NCBI RefSeq assembly: GCF_030817415.1 | Contig: NZ_JAUSZI010000002.1 | Coordinates: forward strand, 1,550,001 to 1,614,000 | DNA length: 64,000 nucleotides | Origin: Streptomyces umbrinus | GTDB taxonomy: Bacteria; Actinomycetota; Actinomycetes; Streptomycetales; Streptomycetaceae | Direction: 5' to 3' | Shown: positions 51,854 through 61,106 of the stretch, piece after piece | How the letters are laid out: the number at the start of each line of letters is the position of its first letter | Numbering within the stretch: position 1 is the first letter of the stretch | Notes under the pieces: generated by a model | Told to the model about the DNA's origin: nothing | The model's input: only the letters and a program-made list of their open reading frames with translations | The model's database searches: none | Position numbers and translations under genes: made by a program

Positions 51854-53014
51854 GTGACCGAGCTTGCCGCGGTGAAGGCCGCCCTCAAGACCCAGGCAGT
51901 AGAGACGCCGTCATGGGCGTACGGGAACTCGGGAACCCGCTTCAAGGTGTTCGCGCAGCCAGGAGTCCCGCGCGATCCTTTCGAAAAGCTGGACGACGCC
52001 GCGAAGGTGCACGAGTTCACGGGCGCCGCGCCGACCGTGGCGCTGCACATCCCGTGGGACAAGGTCGAGGACTACGCAGCCCTGGCGAAGCACGCCGAGG
52101 AGCGCGGCCTGAAGCTCGGCGCGATCAACTCCAACACCTTCCAGGACGACGACTACAAGCTGGGCAGCATCTGCCACCCGGACGCGGCGGTGCGCCGCAA
52201 GGCGCTCGACCATCTGCTGGAGTGCGTCGACATCATGGACGCCACGGGTTCGAAGGACCTGAAGCTGTGGTTCGCGGACGGCACGAACTATCCCGGCCAG
52301 GACGACATCCGCGAGCGCCAGGACCGGCTCGCCGAGGGGCTCGCCCGGGTGTACGAGCGGCTCGGCGACGACCAGCGGATGCTGCTGGAGTACAAGTTCT
52401 TCGAGCCCGCCTTCTATACGACGGACGTGCCGGACTGGGGCACGGCCTACGCCCACTGCCTGAAGCTCGGGCCCAAGGCACAGGTCGTCGTCGACACCGG
52501 GCACCACGCTCCCGGGACCAACATCGAGTTCATCGTCGCGACGCTGCTGCGCGAGGGGAAGCTCGGGGCGTTCGACTTCAACTCGCGCTTCTACGCCGAT
52601 GACGACCTGATGGTCGGGGCCGCCGATCCCTTCCAGTTGTTCCGGATCATGTACGAGGTGATTCGTGGGGGTGGGTTCAGTCCGGATGTGGCGTTCATGC
52701 TCGACCAGTGCCACAACATCGAGGCGAAGATCCCGGCGATCATTCGTTCGGTGATGAACGTCCAGGAGGCCACGGCGAAGGCTCTCCTGGTGGACCGCGA
52801 GGCTCTTGTCGTCGCCCAGCGGTCGGGGGATGTGCTGGCTGCGAACGCTGTCGTCATGGACGCGTACAACACGGATGTGCGGCCGTTGGTGGGTGAGGTC
52901 CGTGAGGAGCTGGGGTTGGACGCGGACCCGATGGCGGCGTATCGGCGGTCCGGGTGGGCGGAGAAGATCGCTGCGGAGCGGGTTGGTGGGCAGCAGGCCG
53001 GCTGGGGGGCGTGA
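51854..53014 (+). CDS. rhaI: L-rhamnose isomerase
   Basis: 386 residues from GTG 51854, with CAGGAG 8 nt upstream. A TIM-barrel sugar isomerase of the RhaI (Pseudomonas/Rhizobium) kind: IPWDKVEDYAALAKHAEERG, LGAINSNTFQDDDYKLGSIC, DLKLWFADGTNYPGQDD, LLEYKFFEPAFY, VVDTGHHAPGTN, FDFNSRFYADDDLMVGAADP supply the metal-binding Glu, Asp and His. It converts L-rhamnose to L-rhamnulose. First gene of the plus-strand rhamnose operon. Confidence 0.93.
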   Translation: MTELAAVKAALKTQAVETPSWAYGNSGTRFKVFAQPGVPRDPFEKLDDAAKVHEFTGAAPTVALHIPWDKVEDYAALAKHAEERGLKLGAINSNTFQDDDYKLGSICHPDAAVRRKALDHLLECVDIMDATGSKDLKLWFADGTNYPGQDDIRERQDRLAEGLARVYERLGDDQRMLLEYKFFEPAFYTTDVPDWGTAYAHCLKLGPKAQVVVDTGHHAPGTNIEFIVATLLREGKLGAFDFNSRFYADDDLMVGAADPFQLFRIMYEVIRGGGFSPDVAFMLDQCHNIEAKIPAIIRSVMNVQEATAKALLVDREALVVAQRSGDVLAANAVVMDAYNTDVRPLVGEVREELGLDADPMAAYRRSGWAEKIAAERVGGQQAGWGA

Positions 53015-53050
53015 CCTCTGAGTCTCGTCTGCCCTGGTGCGGACCGTTGC

Positions 53051-53108
53051 AGGCTGCGGGCCGGATTGGGCTGGTCGCGCAGTTCCCCGCGCCCCTGAAG
53101 GGGCACGG
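53051..53108 (-). repeat. Streptomyces intergenic palindromic repeat, copy 7
   Basis: Minus-strand orientation of the common core, followed by a second small palindrome (GGGCAC...CCCCTACGGGGCAC). It lies between rhaI and rhaEW inside the operon. Confidence 0.8.
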
Positions 53109-53159
53109 CCCCTACGGGGCACGAGCACACGTACACACACTCTTCTAAGGACTAGGAAC

Positions 53160-55199
53160 ATGGCACCCCATCCCGAAGCCGCCGCTCTGCTTTCCCGTTC
53201 CAATCGGCTTGGCTCTGATCCGCGGAACACGAACTATGCGGGCGGGAACACGTCCGCGAAGGGCATCGACACCGATCCTGTGACCGGTGGGGACGTCGAG
53301 CTGATGTGGGTCAAGGGGTCGGGGGGCGACCTGGGGACCCTCACCGAATCCGGGCTCGCGGTGTTGCGGATCGACCGGCTGCTGGCGCTCAAGGACGTGT
53401 ATCCGGGGGTCGAGCGCGAGGACGAGATGGTGGCCGCGTTCGACTACTGCCTGCACGGGAAGGGCGGGGCGGCTCCGTCGATCGACACGGCCATGCACGG
53501 GCTGGTGGACGCGGCGCATGTGGATCATCTGCATCCCGACTCCGGGATCGCGCTCGCCTGCGCGGCCGACGGGGAGAAGCTGACCGCCGAGTGTTTCGGG
53601 GACAGTGTGGTGTGGGTGCCGTGGCGCCGGCCGGGGTTCCAGCTCGGTCTTGACATCGCCGCCGTGAAGAAAGCGAATCCGCAGGCCATCGGCTGCGTTC
53701 TGGGCGGGCACGGCATCACCGCCTGGGGCGACACGGCCGAGGAGTGCGAGCGGAACTCGCTGCACATCATCCGTACCGCCGAGACGTTCCTCGCCGAGCG
53801 CGGGAAGGACGAGCCCTTCGGGCCGGTCGTCGAGGGGTACGCGGCTCTCGGTGGCGTCGAGCGCCGGGAGCGGGCCGCCGCCCTCGCGCCCGTGATCCGG
53901 TCGCTGGCCTCGCAGGACCGGCCGCAGGTGGGTCACTTCACCGACTCCGAGGTCGTGCTCGACTTCCTCGCGAGCGCCGAGCACCCGCGGCTCGCCGCGC
54001 TCGGCACCTCCTGCCCCGACCACTTCCTCCGTACGAAGGTCAGGCCGCTCGTCCTCGATCTGCCGCCGACCGTCGAACCGGACGAGGCGATCGCACGGCT
54101 GAAGGAGCTGCACGCCGAGTACCGCGAGGAGTACGCCGCCTACTACCAGCGGCACGCCCTGCCCGACTCCCCCGCGATGCGCGGCGCCGATCCGGCGATC
54201 GTGCTCGTTCCCGGGGTCGGCATGTTCAGCTTCGGCAAGGACAAGCAGACCGCGCGCGTGGCCGGCGAGTTCTACGTCAACGCGATCAACGTGATGCGCG
54301 GGGCCGAGGCCGTCTCCACGTACGCGCCGATCGAGGAGTCGGAGAAGTTCCGCATCGAGTACTGGGCTCTTGAGGAGGCCAAGCTCCAGCGGATGCCGAA
54401 GCCCAAGCCGCTCGCCACGCGGGTGGCGCTGGTGACGGGTGCGGGCAGCGGTATCGGCAAGGCGATCGCCGAGCGGCTGGTCGCCGAGGGCGCGTGCGTG
54501 GTGATCGCGGACCTGAACGCGGAGAACGCGGCCGATGTCGCCACCGCGCTCGGCGGGCCCGACAAGGCCGTCGCCGTCACCGTCGACGTGACCTCCGAGG
54601 AGCAGATCGCCGAGGCCTTCAAGGCGGCGGTGCTCGCCTTCGGCGGTGTCGACCTGGTCGTGAACAACGCCGGCATCTCCATCTCCAAGCCGCTCCTGGA
54701 GACCACGGCGAAGGACTGGGACCTCCAGCACGACATCATGGCCCGCGGCTCATTCCTCGTCTCGCGCGAGGCGGCCCGGGTGATGATCGCGCAGGGACTC
54801 GGCGGGGACGTCATCTACATCGCGTCCAAGAACGCCGTCTTCGCAGGTCCGAACAACATCGCGTACTCGGCCACCAAGGCCGACCAGGCCCATCAAGTGC
54901 GGCTGCTGGCCGCCGAGTTGGGCGAGCACGGGATCCGGGTCAACGGCATCAACCCCGACGGGGTCGTGCGCGGCTCCGGGATCTTCGCGGGCGGCTGGGG
55001 TGCTCAGCGCGCGGCCACGTACGGCATCGAGGAGGAGAAGCTCGGCGAGTTCTACGCCCAGCGGACCATCCTCAAGCGCGAGGTGCTGCCCGAGCACGTC
55101 GCCAACGCCGTCTTCGCCCTGACGGGCGGCGACCTCACCCACACCACCGGTCTGCACGTCCCGGTCGACGCCGGTGTCGCCGCCGCGTTCCTCCGGTGA
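53160..55199 (+). CDS. rhaEW: Bifunctional L-rhamnulose-1-phosphate aldolase / L-lactaldehyde dehydrogenase
   Basis: 679 residues from ATG 53160, with AAGGACTAGGAAC upstream. Residues about 1-415 are a class II aldolase/adducin domain with the zinc-binding HVDHLHPDSG and GCVLGGHGIT motifs. Residues about 420-679 are a short-chain dehydrogenase: cofactor loop TGAGSGIGKAI, NNAGISIS, and YSATKADQ with catalytic Tyr and Lys. In the family this fusion cleaves rhamnulose-1-phosphate to DHAP and L-lactaldehyde and oxidises the latter to L-lactate. The lutABC genes just downstream use that lactate, which supports the assignment. Confidence 0.93.
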   Translation: MAPHPEAAALLSRSNRLGSDPRNTNYAGGNTSAKGIDTDPVTGGDVELMWVKGSGGDLGTLTESGLAVLRIDRLLALKDVYPGVEREDEMVAAFDYCLHGKGGAAPSIDTAMHGLVDAAHVDHLHPDSGIALACAADGEKLTAECFGDSVVWVPWRRPGFQLGLDIAAVKKANPQAIGCVLGGHGITAWGDTAEECERNSLHIIRTAETFLAERGKDEPFGPVVEGYAALGGVERRERAAALAPVIRSLASQDRPQVGHFTDSEVVLDFLASAEHPRLAALGTSCPDHFLRTKVRPLVLDLPPTVEPDEAIARLKELHAEYREEYAAYYQRHALPDSPAMRGADPAIVLVPGVGMFSFGKDKQTARVAGEFYVNAINVMRGAEAVSTYAPIEESEKFRIEYWALEEAKLQRMPKPKPLATRVALVTGAGSGIGKAIAERLVAEGACVVIADLNAENAADVATALGGPDKAVAVTVDVTSEEQIAEAFKAAVLAFGGVDLVVNNAGISISKPLLETTAKDWDLQHDIMARGSFLVSREAARVMIAQGLGGDVIYIASKNAVFAGPNNIAYSATKADQAHQVRLLAAELGEHGIRVNGINPDGVVRGSGIFAGGWGAQRAATYGIEEEKLGEFYAQRTILKREVLPEHVANAVFALTGGDLTHTTGLHVPVDAGVAAAFLR

Positions 55200-55242
55200 C
55201 GAACGTGACTCAGGAAGCGACAGTGAACCTCAGGAGGCGGCT

Positions 55243-56682
55243 GTGAAGTCGTACGCCGCGGTCGACCTCGGCGCGTCCAGCGGGCGCGTCATGGTCGGCC
55301 GCGTGGGCCCCGACTCGCTGGAGCTGACGGAGGCGCACCGCTTCCCGAACCGGCCGGTGCGGACGCCCGAAGGGCTGCGCTGGGACATCCTCGCGCTGTA
55401 CGCGGGTGTCCTCGACGGGCTGCGCGCGGCAGGGCAGGTCGACTCCGTCGGCATCGACAGCTGGGCCGTGGACTACGGCCTGCTGGACGCCGACGGGGCG
55501 CTCCTCGGTAACCCGGTGCACTACCGCGACACCCGTACCCAGGGCGTCGCGGAGAAGGTGTGGGCCGGCGTGCCCGCCGCCGAGCTGTACGCGGCGACCG
55601 GGCTCCAGTACGCGCCCTTCAACACGCTGTACCAGTTGGTGGCCGCCCACTCGTCGTCCCAACTGGCTCACGCACGCCGCCTGTTGCTCATCCCCGACCT
55701 GCTGGCGTACTGGCTCACGGGCGTGCTGGGTACCGAGCTCACCAACGCCTCCACGACCCAGCTGATCGACCCACGCACCCGCGACTGGTCGTACGACATC
55801 GCGGAGCGCCTCGGCATCGACCTGACGCTGTTCGCGCCGCTGCGGCAGCCCGGGGATCCGGCGGGGCTGCTCCGGCAGAGCGTGCTGGACGAGACCGGGC
55901 TGACCGGTCCGGTGCCGGTGACGACGGTCGGCTCGCACGACACCGCCTCCGCGGTGGCCGCGGTTCCGGCCGTGGGCGGCGAGCGCTTCGCCTACATCTG
56001 CACCGGCACTTGGTCCCTGGCGGGCCTGGAGCTGGAGGCGCCGGTCCTCACCGAGGCGAGCCGCGCGGCCAACTTCACCAACGAACTGGGCCTGGACGGC
56101 ACGGTCCGCTATCTCCGGAACATCATGGGGCTCTGGCTGCTCCAGGAGTGCGTACGGGAATGGGGAGACCCCGACCTGGGGGACCTCCTGTCGGCCGCCG
56201 CCGAGGTACCCGCGCTGCGGTCCGTCGTGGACGCGGGGGACGCGGCCTTCCTGGCCCCCGGCCGCATGTCGGCCCGGATCGCGGACGCCTGCCGGGAGTC
56301 GGGGCAGCCCGTGCCCGAGTCGCCCGCCGAGATCACGCGCTGCATCGTCGACTCGCTCGCCCTGGCCCACCGCCGGGCCATCGCCCAGGCCCAGGAACTG
56401 GCCGACCACCCGGTCGACGTCGTACACATCGTCGGCGGCGGCACCCGCAACGCCCTGCTCTGCCAGCTGACCGCCGACGCCTGCGGCCTCCCGGTCGTGG
56501 CGGGCCCCGCGGAAGCGGCAGCCCTCGGCAACGTCCTCGTCCAGGCCCGAACCCACGGCCTGGTCGGCGACCGCACGTCGATGCGCGAACTGCTCGCCCG
56601 TACGCAGCCCTTGACCCGCTACGAACCCCGGGGCACCACGTCGGCATGGCAGGCCGCCGAGGCTCGCCCGACAGGCCGATGA
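55243..56682 (+). CDS. rhaB: L-rhamnulose kinase
   Basis: 479 residues from GTG 55243, preceded by CAGGAGGCGG. A FGGY-family kinase: phosphate loop DLGASSGRVMVG at the N-terminus, GIDSWAVDYGLLDADG, VGSHDTASAVAAVP, ICTGTWSLAGLE and the adenosine-site HIVGGGTRNALLCQLTAD. It phosphorylates L-rhamnulose at C1. It begins 43 nt after rhaEW in the same operon. Confidence 0.93.
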   Translation: MKSYAAVDLGASSGRVMVGRVGPDSLELTEAHRFPNRPVRTPEGLRWDILALYAGVLDGLRAAGQVDSVGIDSWAVDYGLLDADGALLGNPVHYRDTRTQGVAEKVWAGVPAAELYAATGLQYAPFNTLYQLVAAHSSSQLAHARRLLLIPDLLAYWLTGVLGTELTNASTTQLIDPRTRDWSYDIAERLGIDLTLFAPLRQPGDPAGLLRQSVLDETGLTGPVPVTTVGSHDTASAVAAVPAVGGERFAYICTGTWSLAGLELEAPVLTEASRAANFTNELGLDGTVRYLRNIMGLWLLQECVREWGDPDLGDLLSAAAEVPALRSVVDAGDAAFLAPGRMSARIADACRESGQPVPESPAEITRCIVDSLALAHRRAIAQAQELADHPVDVVHIVGGGTRNALLCQLTADACGLPVVAGPAEAAALGNVLVQARTHGLVGDRTSMRELLARTQPLTRYEPRGTTSAWQAAEARPTGR

Positions 56683-56704
56683 CCTGTATCCCCGCCCCAG
56701 CACA

Positions 56705-56755
56705 GGCGCCCCATGGGGGCGCGGGGAACTGCGCGATCAGCCACCGACGACCGGC
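56705..56755 (+). repeat. Streptomyces intergenic palindromic repeat, copy 8
   Basis: GCCCC-ATG-GGGGC stem followed by GCGGGGAACTGCGCGATCAG. It follows the rhaB stop by about 20 nt and separates the rhamnose operon from lutABC. Confidence 0.8.
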
Positions 56756-56847
56756 ACCCGACAACCAACAGCCGACGCACCTCATTCCAGCAAAGCGCAT
56801 CGCCGCGTACGCTGCACTCATCCGATGATCGAACCCAAGGAGCCGCG

Positions 56848-57603
56848 ATGCGTGTCGCTCTGTTCCTGACCTGTGTCAACGACACGCTCTATCCGGACAC
56901 CGGCCGTGCCGTGGTGAAACTGCTGACCAGGCTGGGCGTGGACGTCGACTTCCCGATGGCGCAGACATGCTGCGGGCAGGCGCACTACAACACCGGCTAC
57001 CGTCACCAGGCCGAGCCGATGGCCCGGCATTTCTCCGATGTTTTCGGTGGGTACGAAGCGATCGTGACCCCGTCCGGTTCGTGCGGCGCGATGGTGCGGG
57101 AGTTGTACCCGCGGATGGGCGAGCGGGCGCGCGCCGAGGGCCGCGGGGACACCCTCGCGGCGACGCTCGCACCGGTCGTGCCGAAGACGTACGAGCTCAC
57201 CGAGTTCCTGGTGGACGTGCTCGGGGTGACGGACGTGGGCGCGTACTACCCGCACACCGTCACGTACCACCCCACCTGTCACGGACTGCGGAGCCTCGGG
57301 CTCGGCGACCGGCCGCGCCGACTGCTCCAGTCCGTCAAGGGACTTGAGCTCAAGGAGCTGCCCGGCGCGGACGAATGCTGTGGCTTCGGCGGCACGTTCG
57401 CCGTCAAGAACTCCGATGTATCCGCGGCGATGGGGGCCGACAAGGTGCGCAACGCGGAGTCGACGGGCGCCGACGTGCTGTGCGCCGCTGACAACTCCTG
57501 CCTCATGCACATCGGCGGCACCATGACCCGGCTCAGGACGGACATGCGTCCGGTGCACATCGCGGAGATCCTGGCGAGCACGGAGGAGGAGACCCACGCA
57601 TGA
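56848..57603 (+). CDS. lutA: Lactate utilisation protein A (CCG-domain Fe-S subunit)
   Basis: 251 residues from ATG 56848 with AAGGAGCCGCG upstream. Two CCG domains are seen: TCVNDTLYP with TCCGQAHYNTG, and TYHPTCHGLRS with ECCGFGGTF. Such domains bind iron-sulfur or act as electron-transfer sites. With LutB and LutC it forms the L-lactate oxidising complex that yields pyruvate. First gene of lutABC and next to the rhamnose genes, whose aldolase/dehydrogenase makes L-lactate. Confidence 0.92.
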   Translation: MRVALFLTCVNDTLYPDTGRAVVKLLTRLGVDVDFPMAQTCCGQAHYNTGYRHQAEPMARHFSDVFGGYEAIVTPSGSCGAMVRELYPRMGERARAEGRGDTLAATLAPVVPKTYELTEFLVDVLGVTDVGAYYPHTVTYHPTCHGLRSLGLGDRPRRLLQSVKGLELKELPGADECCGFGGTFAVKNSDVSAAMGADKVRNAESTGADVLCAADNSCLMHIGGTMTRLRTDMRPVHIAEILASTEEETHA

Positions 57604-57652
57604 GAGGGACGTTCGCCGGCACGAACAGCCACATCGGAGAGGAGCCGAGCGC

Positions 57653-59134
57653 ATGAGCGGTGGGACCTTCGTCGGGATGCCGTCCTTCCCGAAGGCCGCG
57701 CACGAGGCCGTCCACAACCAGACCCTGCGCGGCAATCTGCGCCACGCCACCCACACCATCCGCGCCAAGCGCGCGAACGCGGTCGCGGAGGTCTCCGACT
57801 GGGCCGAGCTGCGCGAGGCCGGCAAGCAGATCAAGGACCACACGCTCCGTCATCTCGACCGGTATCTGGTGCAGTTGGAGGAATCGGTCACGGCGGCCGG
57901 CGGCACCGTGCACTGGGCCGCCGACGCGGACGAGGCCAACCGGATCGTCACGTACCTCGTCAAGGCGACCGGCGAGAGCGAGGTCGTCAAGGTCAAGTCG
58001 ATGGCCACACAGGAGATCGGCCTCAACGAAGCGCTCGAAGCCGAGGGCATCAACGCCTACGAGACCGATCTCGCCGAGCTGATCGTGCAGTTGGGCAAGG
58101 ACCGGCCCTCCCACATCCTCGTCCCGGCCATCCACCGCAACCGCGGCGAGATCCGCGACATCTTCGCCCGCGAGATGAGCGAGTGGGGCCGCCCGGCACC
58201 GGAGGGCCTGACCGACACGCCCGCCGAACTGGCCGAGGCAGCACGCGTGCACCTACGGGAGAAGTTCCTGCGCGCCAAGGTCGGTGTCTCCGGCGCCAAC
58301 TTCATGGTCGCCGAGACCGGCACGCTGGTCGTCGTGGAGTCCGAGGGCAACGGCCGGATGTGCCTGACCCTCCCCGAGACGCTGATCTCGGTCGTCGGCA
58401 TCGAGAAGATCGTGCCGACCTGGCAGGACCTGGAGGTCTTCCTCCAGACACTCCCCCGCTCCTCCACCGCCGAGCGCATGAACCCGTACACCTCCACCTG
58501 GACGGGTACGACGGACGAGGACGGTCCTCAGACCTTCCATCTGGTCCTCATCGACAACGGCCGCACCGACACGCTCGCCGACGAGGTCGGCCGCCAGGCC
58601 CTGCGCTGCATCCGCTGCTCGGCGTGCCTCAACGTCTGCCCGGTGTACGAGCGGGCCGGCGGCCACGCGTACGGCTCGGTCTACCCGGGCCCGATCGGCG
58701 CGATCCTCAGCCCTCAACTCCGGGGCACCCAGAGCGAGATCGACGCCTCCCTCCCGTACGCCTCTTCGCTGTGCGGTGCCTGCTACGACGTCTGCCCGGT
58801 GGCCATCGACATCCCGGAGGTGCTGGTGCATCTTCGGGAGCGGGTCGTCGAGGGCGGCGTCGTGACCCGGGACGGCGCCAAGGTCGTACTCAAGCCCGCG
58901 AAGGGGCATGCCGCCGAGCGGGCGGCGATGCGTGCGGCGCGGTGGGCCTTCGGTCACCCGGGCGCTCTGCGCACCGGCCAGCGGTTCGCGTCCCGGACCC
59001 GTCGCTTCCATCCACGGACGCTGCCCGGGCCCGGCAAGGCGTGGAGCGAGACCCGGGCGCTGCCGGCGGTTCCCGCGGAGCCGTTCCGCGACTGGTGGCA
59101 GCGGACGCACGGAGGAAAGGACGCCTCGAAGTGA
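57653..59134 (+). CDS. lutB: Lactate utilisation protein B (ferredoxin-like Fe-S subunit)
   Basis: 493 residues from ATG 57653, with GAGAGGAG upstream. The N-terminal LUD domain contains VSGANFMVAETGTLVVVESE. Two 4Fe-4S motifs follow: CIRCSACLNVCP starting near residue 319, and CGACYDVCPVAID. The C-terminus is basic. It lies 49 nt after lutA and overlaps lutC by 4 nt (GTGA), so subunit output is coupled. Confidence 0.93.
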   Translation: MSGGTFVGMPSFPKAAHEAVHNQTLRGNLRHATHTIRAKRANAVAEVSDWAELREAGKQIKDHTLRHLDRYLVQLEESVTAAGGTVHWAADADEANRIVTYLVKATGESEVVKVKSMATQEIGLNEALEAEGINAYETDLAELIVQLGKDRPSHILVPAIHRNRGEIRDIFAREMSEWGRPAPEGLTDTPAELAEAARVHLREKFLRAKVGVSGANFMVAETGTLVVVESEGNGRMCLTLPETLISVVGIEKIVPTWQDLEVFLQTLPRSSTAERMNPYTSTWTGTTDEDGPQTFHLVLIDNGRTDTLADEVGRQALRCIRCSACLNVCPVYERAGGHAYGSVYPGPIGAILSPQLRGTQSEIDASLPYASSLCGACYDVCPVAIDIPEVLVHLRERVVEGGVVTRDGAKVVLKPAKGHAAERAAMRAARWAFGHPGALRTGQRFASRTRRFHPRTLPGPGKAWSETRALPAVPAEPFRDWWQRTHGGKDASK

Positions 59135-59778
59135 GCAGCAGGGATCTGATCCTGGCCCGGGTGCGGCGCGCGCTCGCGGACGTGCCACGGGACGACACGC
59201 CGTACGACCAGGCCTTCGAGCGCGGGTATCTGCGCGAGCACGGGGACCGGAGTGTCGAGCAGACGGTGGATCTGCTGGCGGAGAACCTGGCGGACTACCG
59301 GGCGCGGGTGCACCGGTGTGACGCCGACGGGCTGGCGGCGACGATCGCCGGGCTGCTGGCCGAGCGGGGTTCGACGTCGGTCGTCGTGCCGACGGGCCTG
59401 GACCCGGAGTGGCTCGCGGCCACCGCCGTGACGCGGGTTGCGGACCGGCTCGACAGCACCCCGGCCGAACTGGACCGCGTCGACAGCGTCGTCACCGCGT
59501 GCGCGGTCGCCATCGCCGAGACCGGCACCATCGTCCTGGACGGCGGCCCGGACCAGGGCCGCCGCCGGATCACCCTGGTCCCGGACCACCACATCTGTGT
59601 CGTACGCGTCCCGGACCAGGTCGTGTCCTCCGTGCCCCAGGGTCTGGAGCGCCTCGACCCGGCCCGTCCGCTGACCTGGATCTCCGGGCCGTCCGCCACG
59701 AGTGACATCGAACTCGACCGGGTCGAGGGGGTGCACGGTCCGCGCACCCTAGAGGTGGTGCTGGTGAGCGCAGAGTGA
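59131..59778 (+). CDS. lutC: Lactate utilisation protein C
   Basis: 215 residues from GTG 59131, overlapping the lutB stop. A single LUD domain: ARVRRALADVP at the start, VVTACAVAIAETGTIVLDGG, and the closing ISGPSATSDIELDRVEGVHG motif that is diagnostic for LutC. It completes the L-lactate to pyruvate system. Confidence 0.93.
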   Translation: MSSRDLILARVRRALADVPRDDTPYDQAFERGYLREHGDRSVEQTVDLLAENLADYRARVHRCDADGLAATIAGLLAERGSTSVVVPTGLDPEWLAATAVTRVADRLDSTPAELDRVDSVVTACAVAIAETGTIVLDGGPDQGRRRITLVPDHHICVVRVPDQVVSSVPQGLERLDPARPLTWISGPSATSDIELDRVEGVHGPRTLEVVLVSAE

Positions 59779-60263
59779 CGGACGCGGTTGGCGTGAAGGC
59801 ATGATCCGGTTCGAACAGGTCACCAAGCGCTACCCGGACGGCACAACGGCCGTGGACGGCCTCTCGTTCGAGGTGTCCGAGGGCGAACTCGTCACGCTCG
59901 TGGGCCCGTCCGGCTGCGGCAAGACGACGACCATGATGATGGTGAACCGCCTCATCGAGCCGACGTCCGGCCCGATCCTCGTGGACGGCGAGGACATCGC
60001 GGCGGTGGACCCGGTGAAGCTCAGGCACCGGATCGGATACGTCATCCAGCAGGTGGGCCTCTTCCCGCACCGCACGGTCCTCGACAACACGGCGACCGTG
60101 CCGACACTCGTGGGCTGGAAGAAGGCGAAGGCCGGGGCGCGGGCCGCCGAGCTGCTCGACCTGGTCGGTCTGGACCCGAAGACGTTCGGCTCGCGCTATC
60201 CGGACCAGTTGTCGGGCGGTCAGCGCCAGCGTGTCGGCGTGGCGCGGGCACTCGCCGCCGACC

Positions 60264-60295
60264 CTCCCCCAGCCTTCGGCCGGGGGGACCCCCAG
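60264..60295 (+). repeat. Palindromic insertion element B, in the ATPase gene
   Basis: CTCCCCCAGCCTTCGGCCGG then GGGGACCCCCAG. Same termini as element A in the sigma factor gene. Compared with the expected codons it adds a net 29 nt. Confidence 0.8.
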
Positions 60296-60313
60296 TGCTG
60301 CTGATGGACGAGC

Positions 60314-60352
60314 CTCCCCCACTGCCCTGAACGGGCGTGGGAGGTGCCCCCA
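60314..60352 (+). repeat. Palindromic insertion element C, in the ATPase gene
   Basis: CTCCCCCACTGCCCTGAACG then GGCGTGGGAGGTGCCCCCA. It shares the CTCCCCCA and CCCCCA ends but has another stem. Net gain is about 34 nt; with element B the sum is 63, a multiple of three. Confidence 0.8.
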
Positions 60353-61021
60353 GGCGCGGTCGACCCCGTGGTGCGCGAGCAGTTGCAGGACGAGTTCCTG
60401 CGGATGCAGGCCGCCGTGCGAAAGACGGTGCTGCTGGTCACGCACGACATCGAGGAGGCCGTCCGGCTCGGCGACCGCATCGCGGTGTACGGGCAGGGGC
60501 GCATCGAGCAGTTCGACACGCCCCGGGCGGTGCTGGGCACCCCGGCGACTCCCTAACGTGGCCGAGTTCGTGGGCGCCGACCGGGGTCTGAAGCGGCTGT
60601 CGGTCACCGAGATCGAGCCCGACGACCTGGAGCAGCCGCCGGTCGCGCGCCTCGACGAGCCGGCCGAGCGGGCCGCCGCCCGGATGAACGCGGACGGCTC
60701 CCGCTGGGCCGTAGTCCTGGACTCCGGCGACGAGCTGCACGGCTGGGTGGGCGTCGACGAGCTCGCCGCGGGCGGCACGGTCGGCGACCTCGCCCACCGG
60801 ATGAACTCCTGGGTACCGGTGGGCGCCCCGCTGAAGCAGGCCTTCGGTGTGATGCTCCAGCACGACGCCGGGTGGGTGGCCATGCTGGAGGGCGCGCGGT
60901 TCCTCGGCGTACTGACTCCCGCGAAGCTGCACGAGGCGCTGCGACGGTCGGTGGACGCGGACGCCCTGGGCGTGGCCCGGGGCCAGGTGGAGTTCGACTC
61001 GGTGGCGGACGCCTAGCTCCG

Positions 61022-61106
61022 CCCTTGGACGGGCGCCTGTCCCCTGCCCTTGGACTGGCGCCTGCCCTCTACCCTTGGGCGGACGCCTAACCGCTGCCCT
61101 TGCGCG
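61022..61106. repeat. 25-bp tandem repeat, 3.4 units
   Basis: Units at 61022, 61047 and 61072 each start CCCTTGG and contain CGCCT at the same place; a partial unit CCCTTGCGCG starts at 61097. The array spans the gap after the ATPase remnant and encodes the last residues of the minus-strand membrane protein. Confidence 0.8.

Larger units (their letters stand above)
59801..61016 (+). pseudogene. Osmoprotectant ABC transporter ATPase gene (ProV/OpuCA type) with three lesions
   Basis: The first 155 codons read as a betaine/choline-type ATPase: Walker A GPSGCGKTTTMM, Q-loop YVIQQVGLFPHRTV, signature LSGGQRQRVGVARALAADP. Palindromic element B (60264-60295) shifts the frame and brings TGA at 60302. 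Element C (60314-60352) replaces the codons after LLMDEP, destroying the segment that should read FGAVDP. The helical and switch-His parts continue (VREQLQDEFLRMQ, LLVTHDIEEA). An extra A at 60555-60556 turns the expected Tyr codon into TAA and shifts the CBS-domain part (VAEFVGADRGL to ADA, stop 61016). Not functional as read. Confidence 0.85.

Noticed and set aside
60344..60556. Separate small protein in the middle of the ATPase remnant
   Set aside because: It is the continuation of the same ATPase (VREQLQDEF, THDIEEA) after insertion C, not an independent gene.
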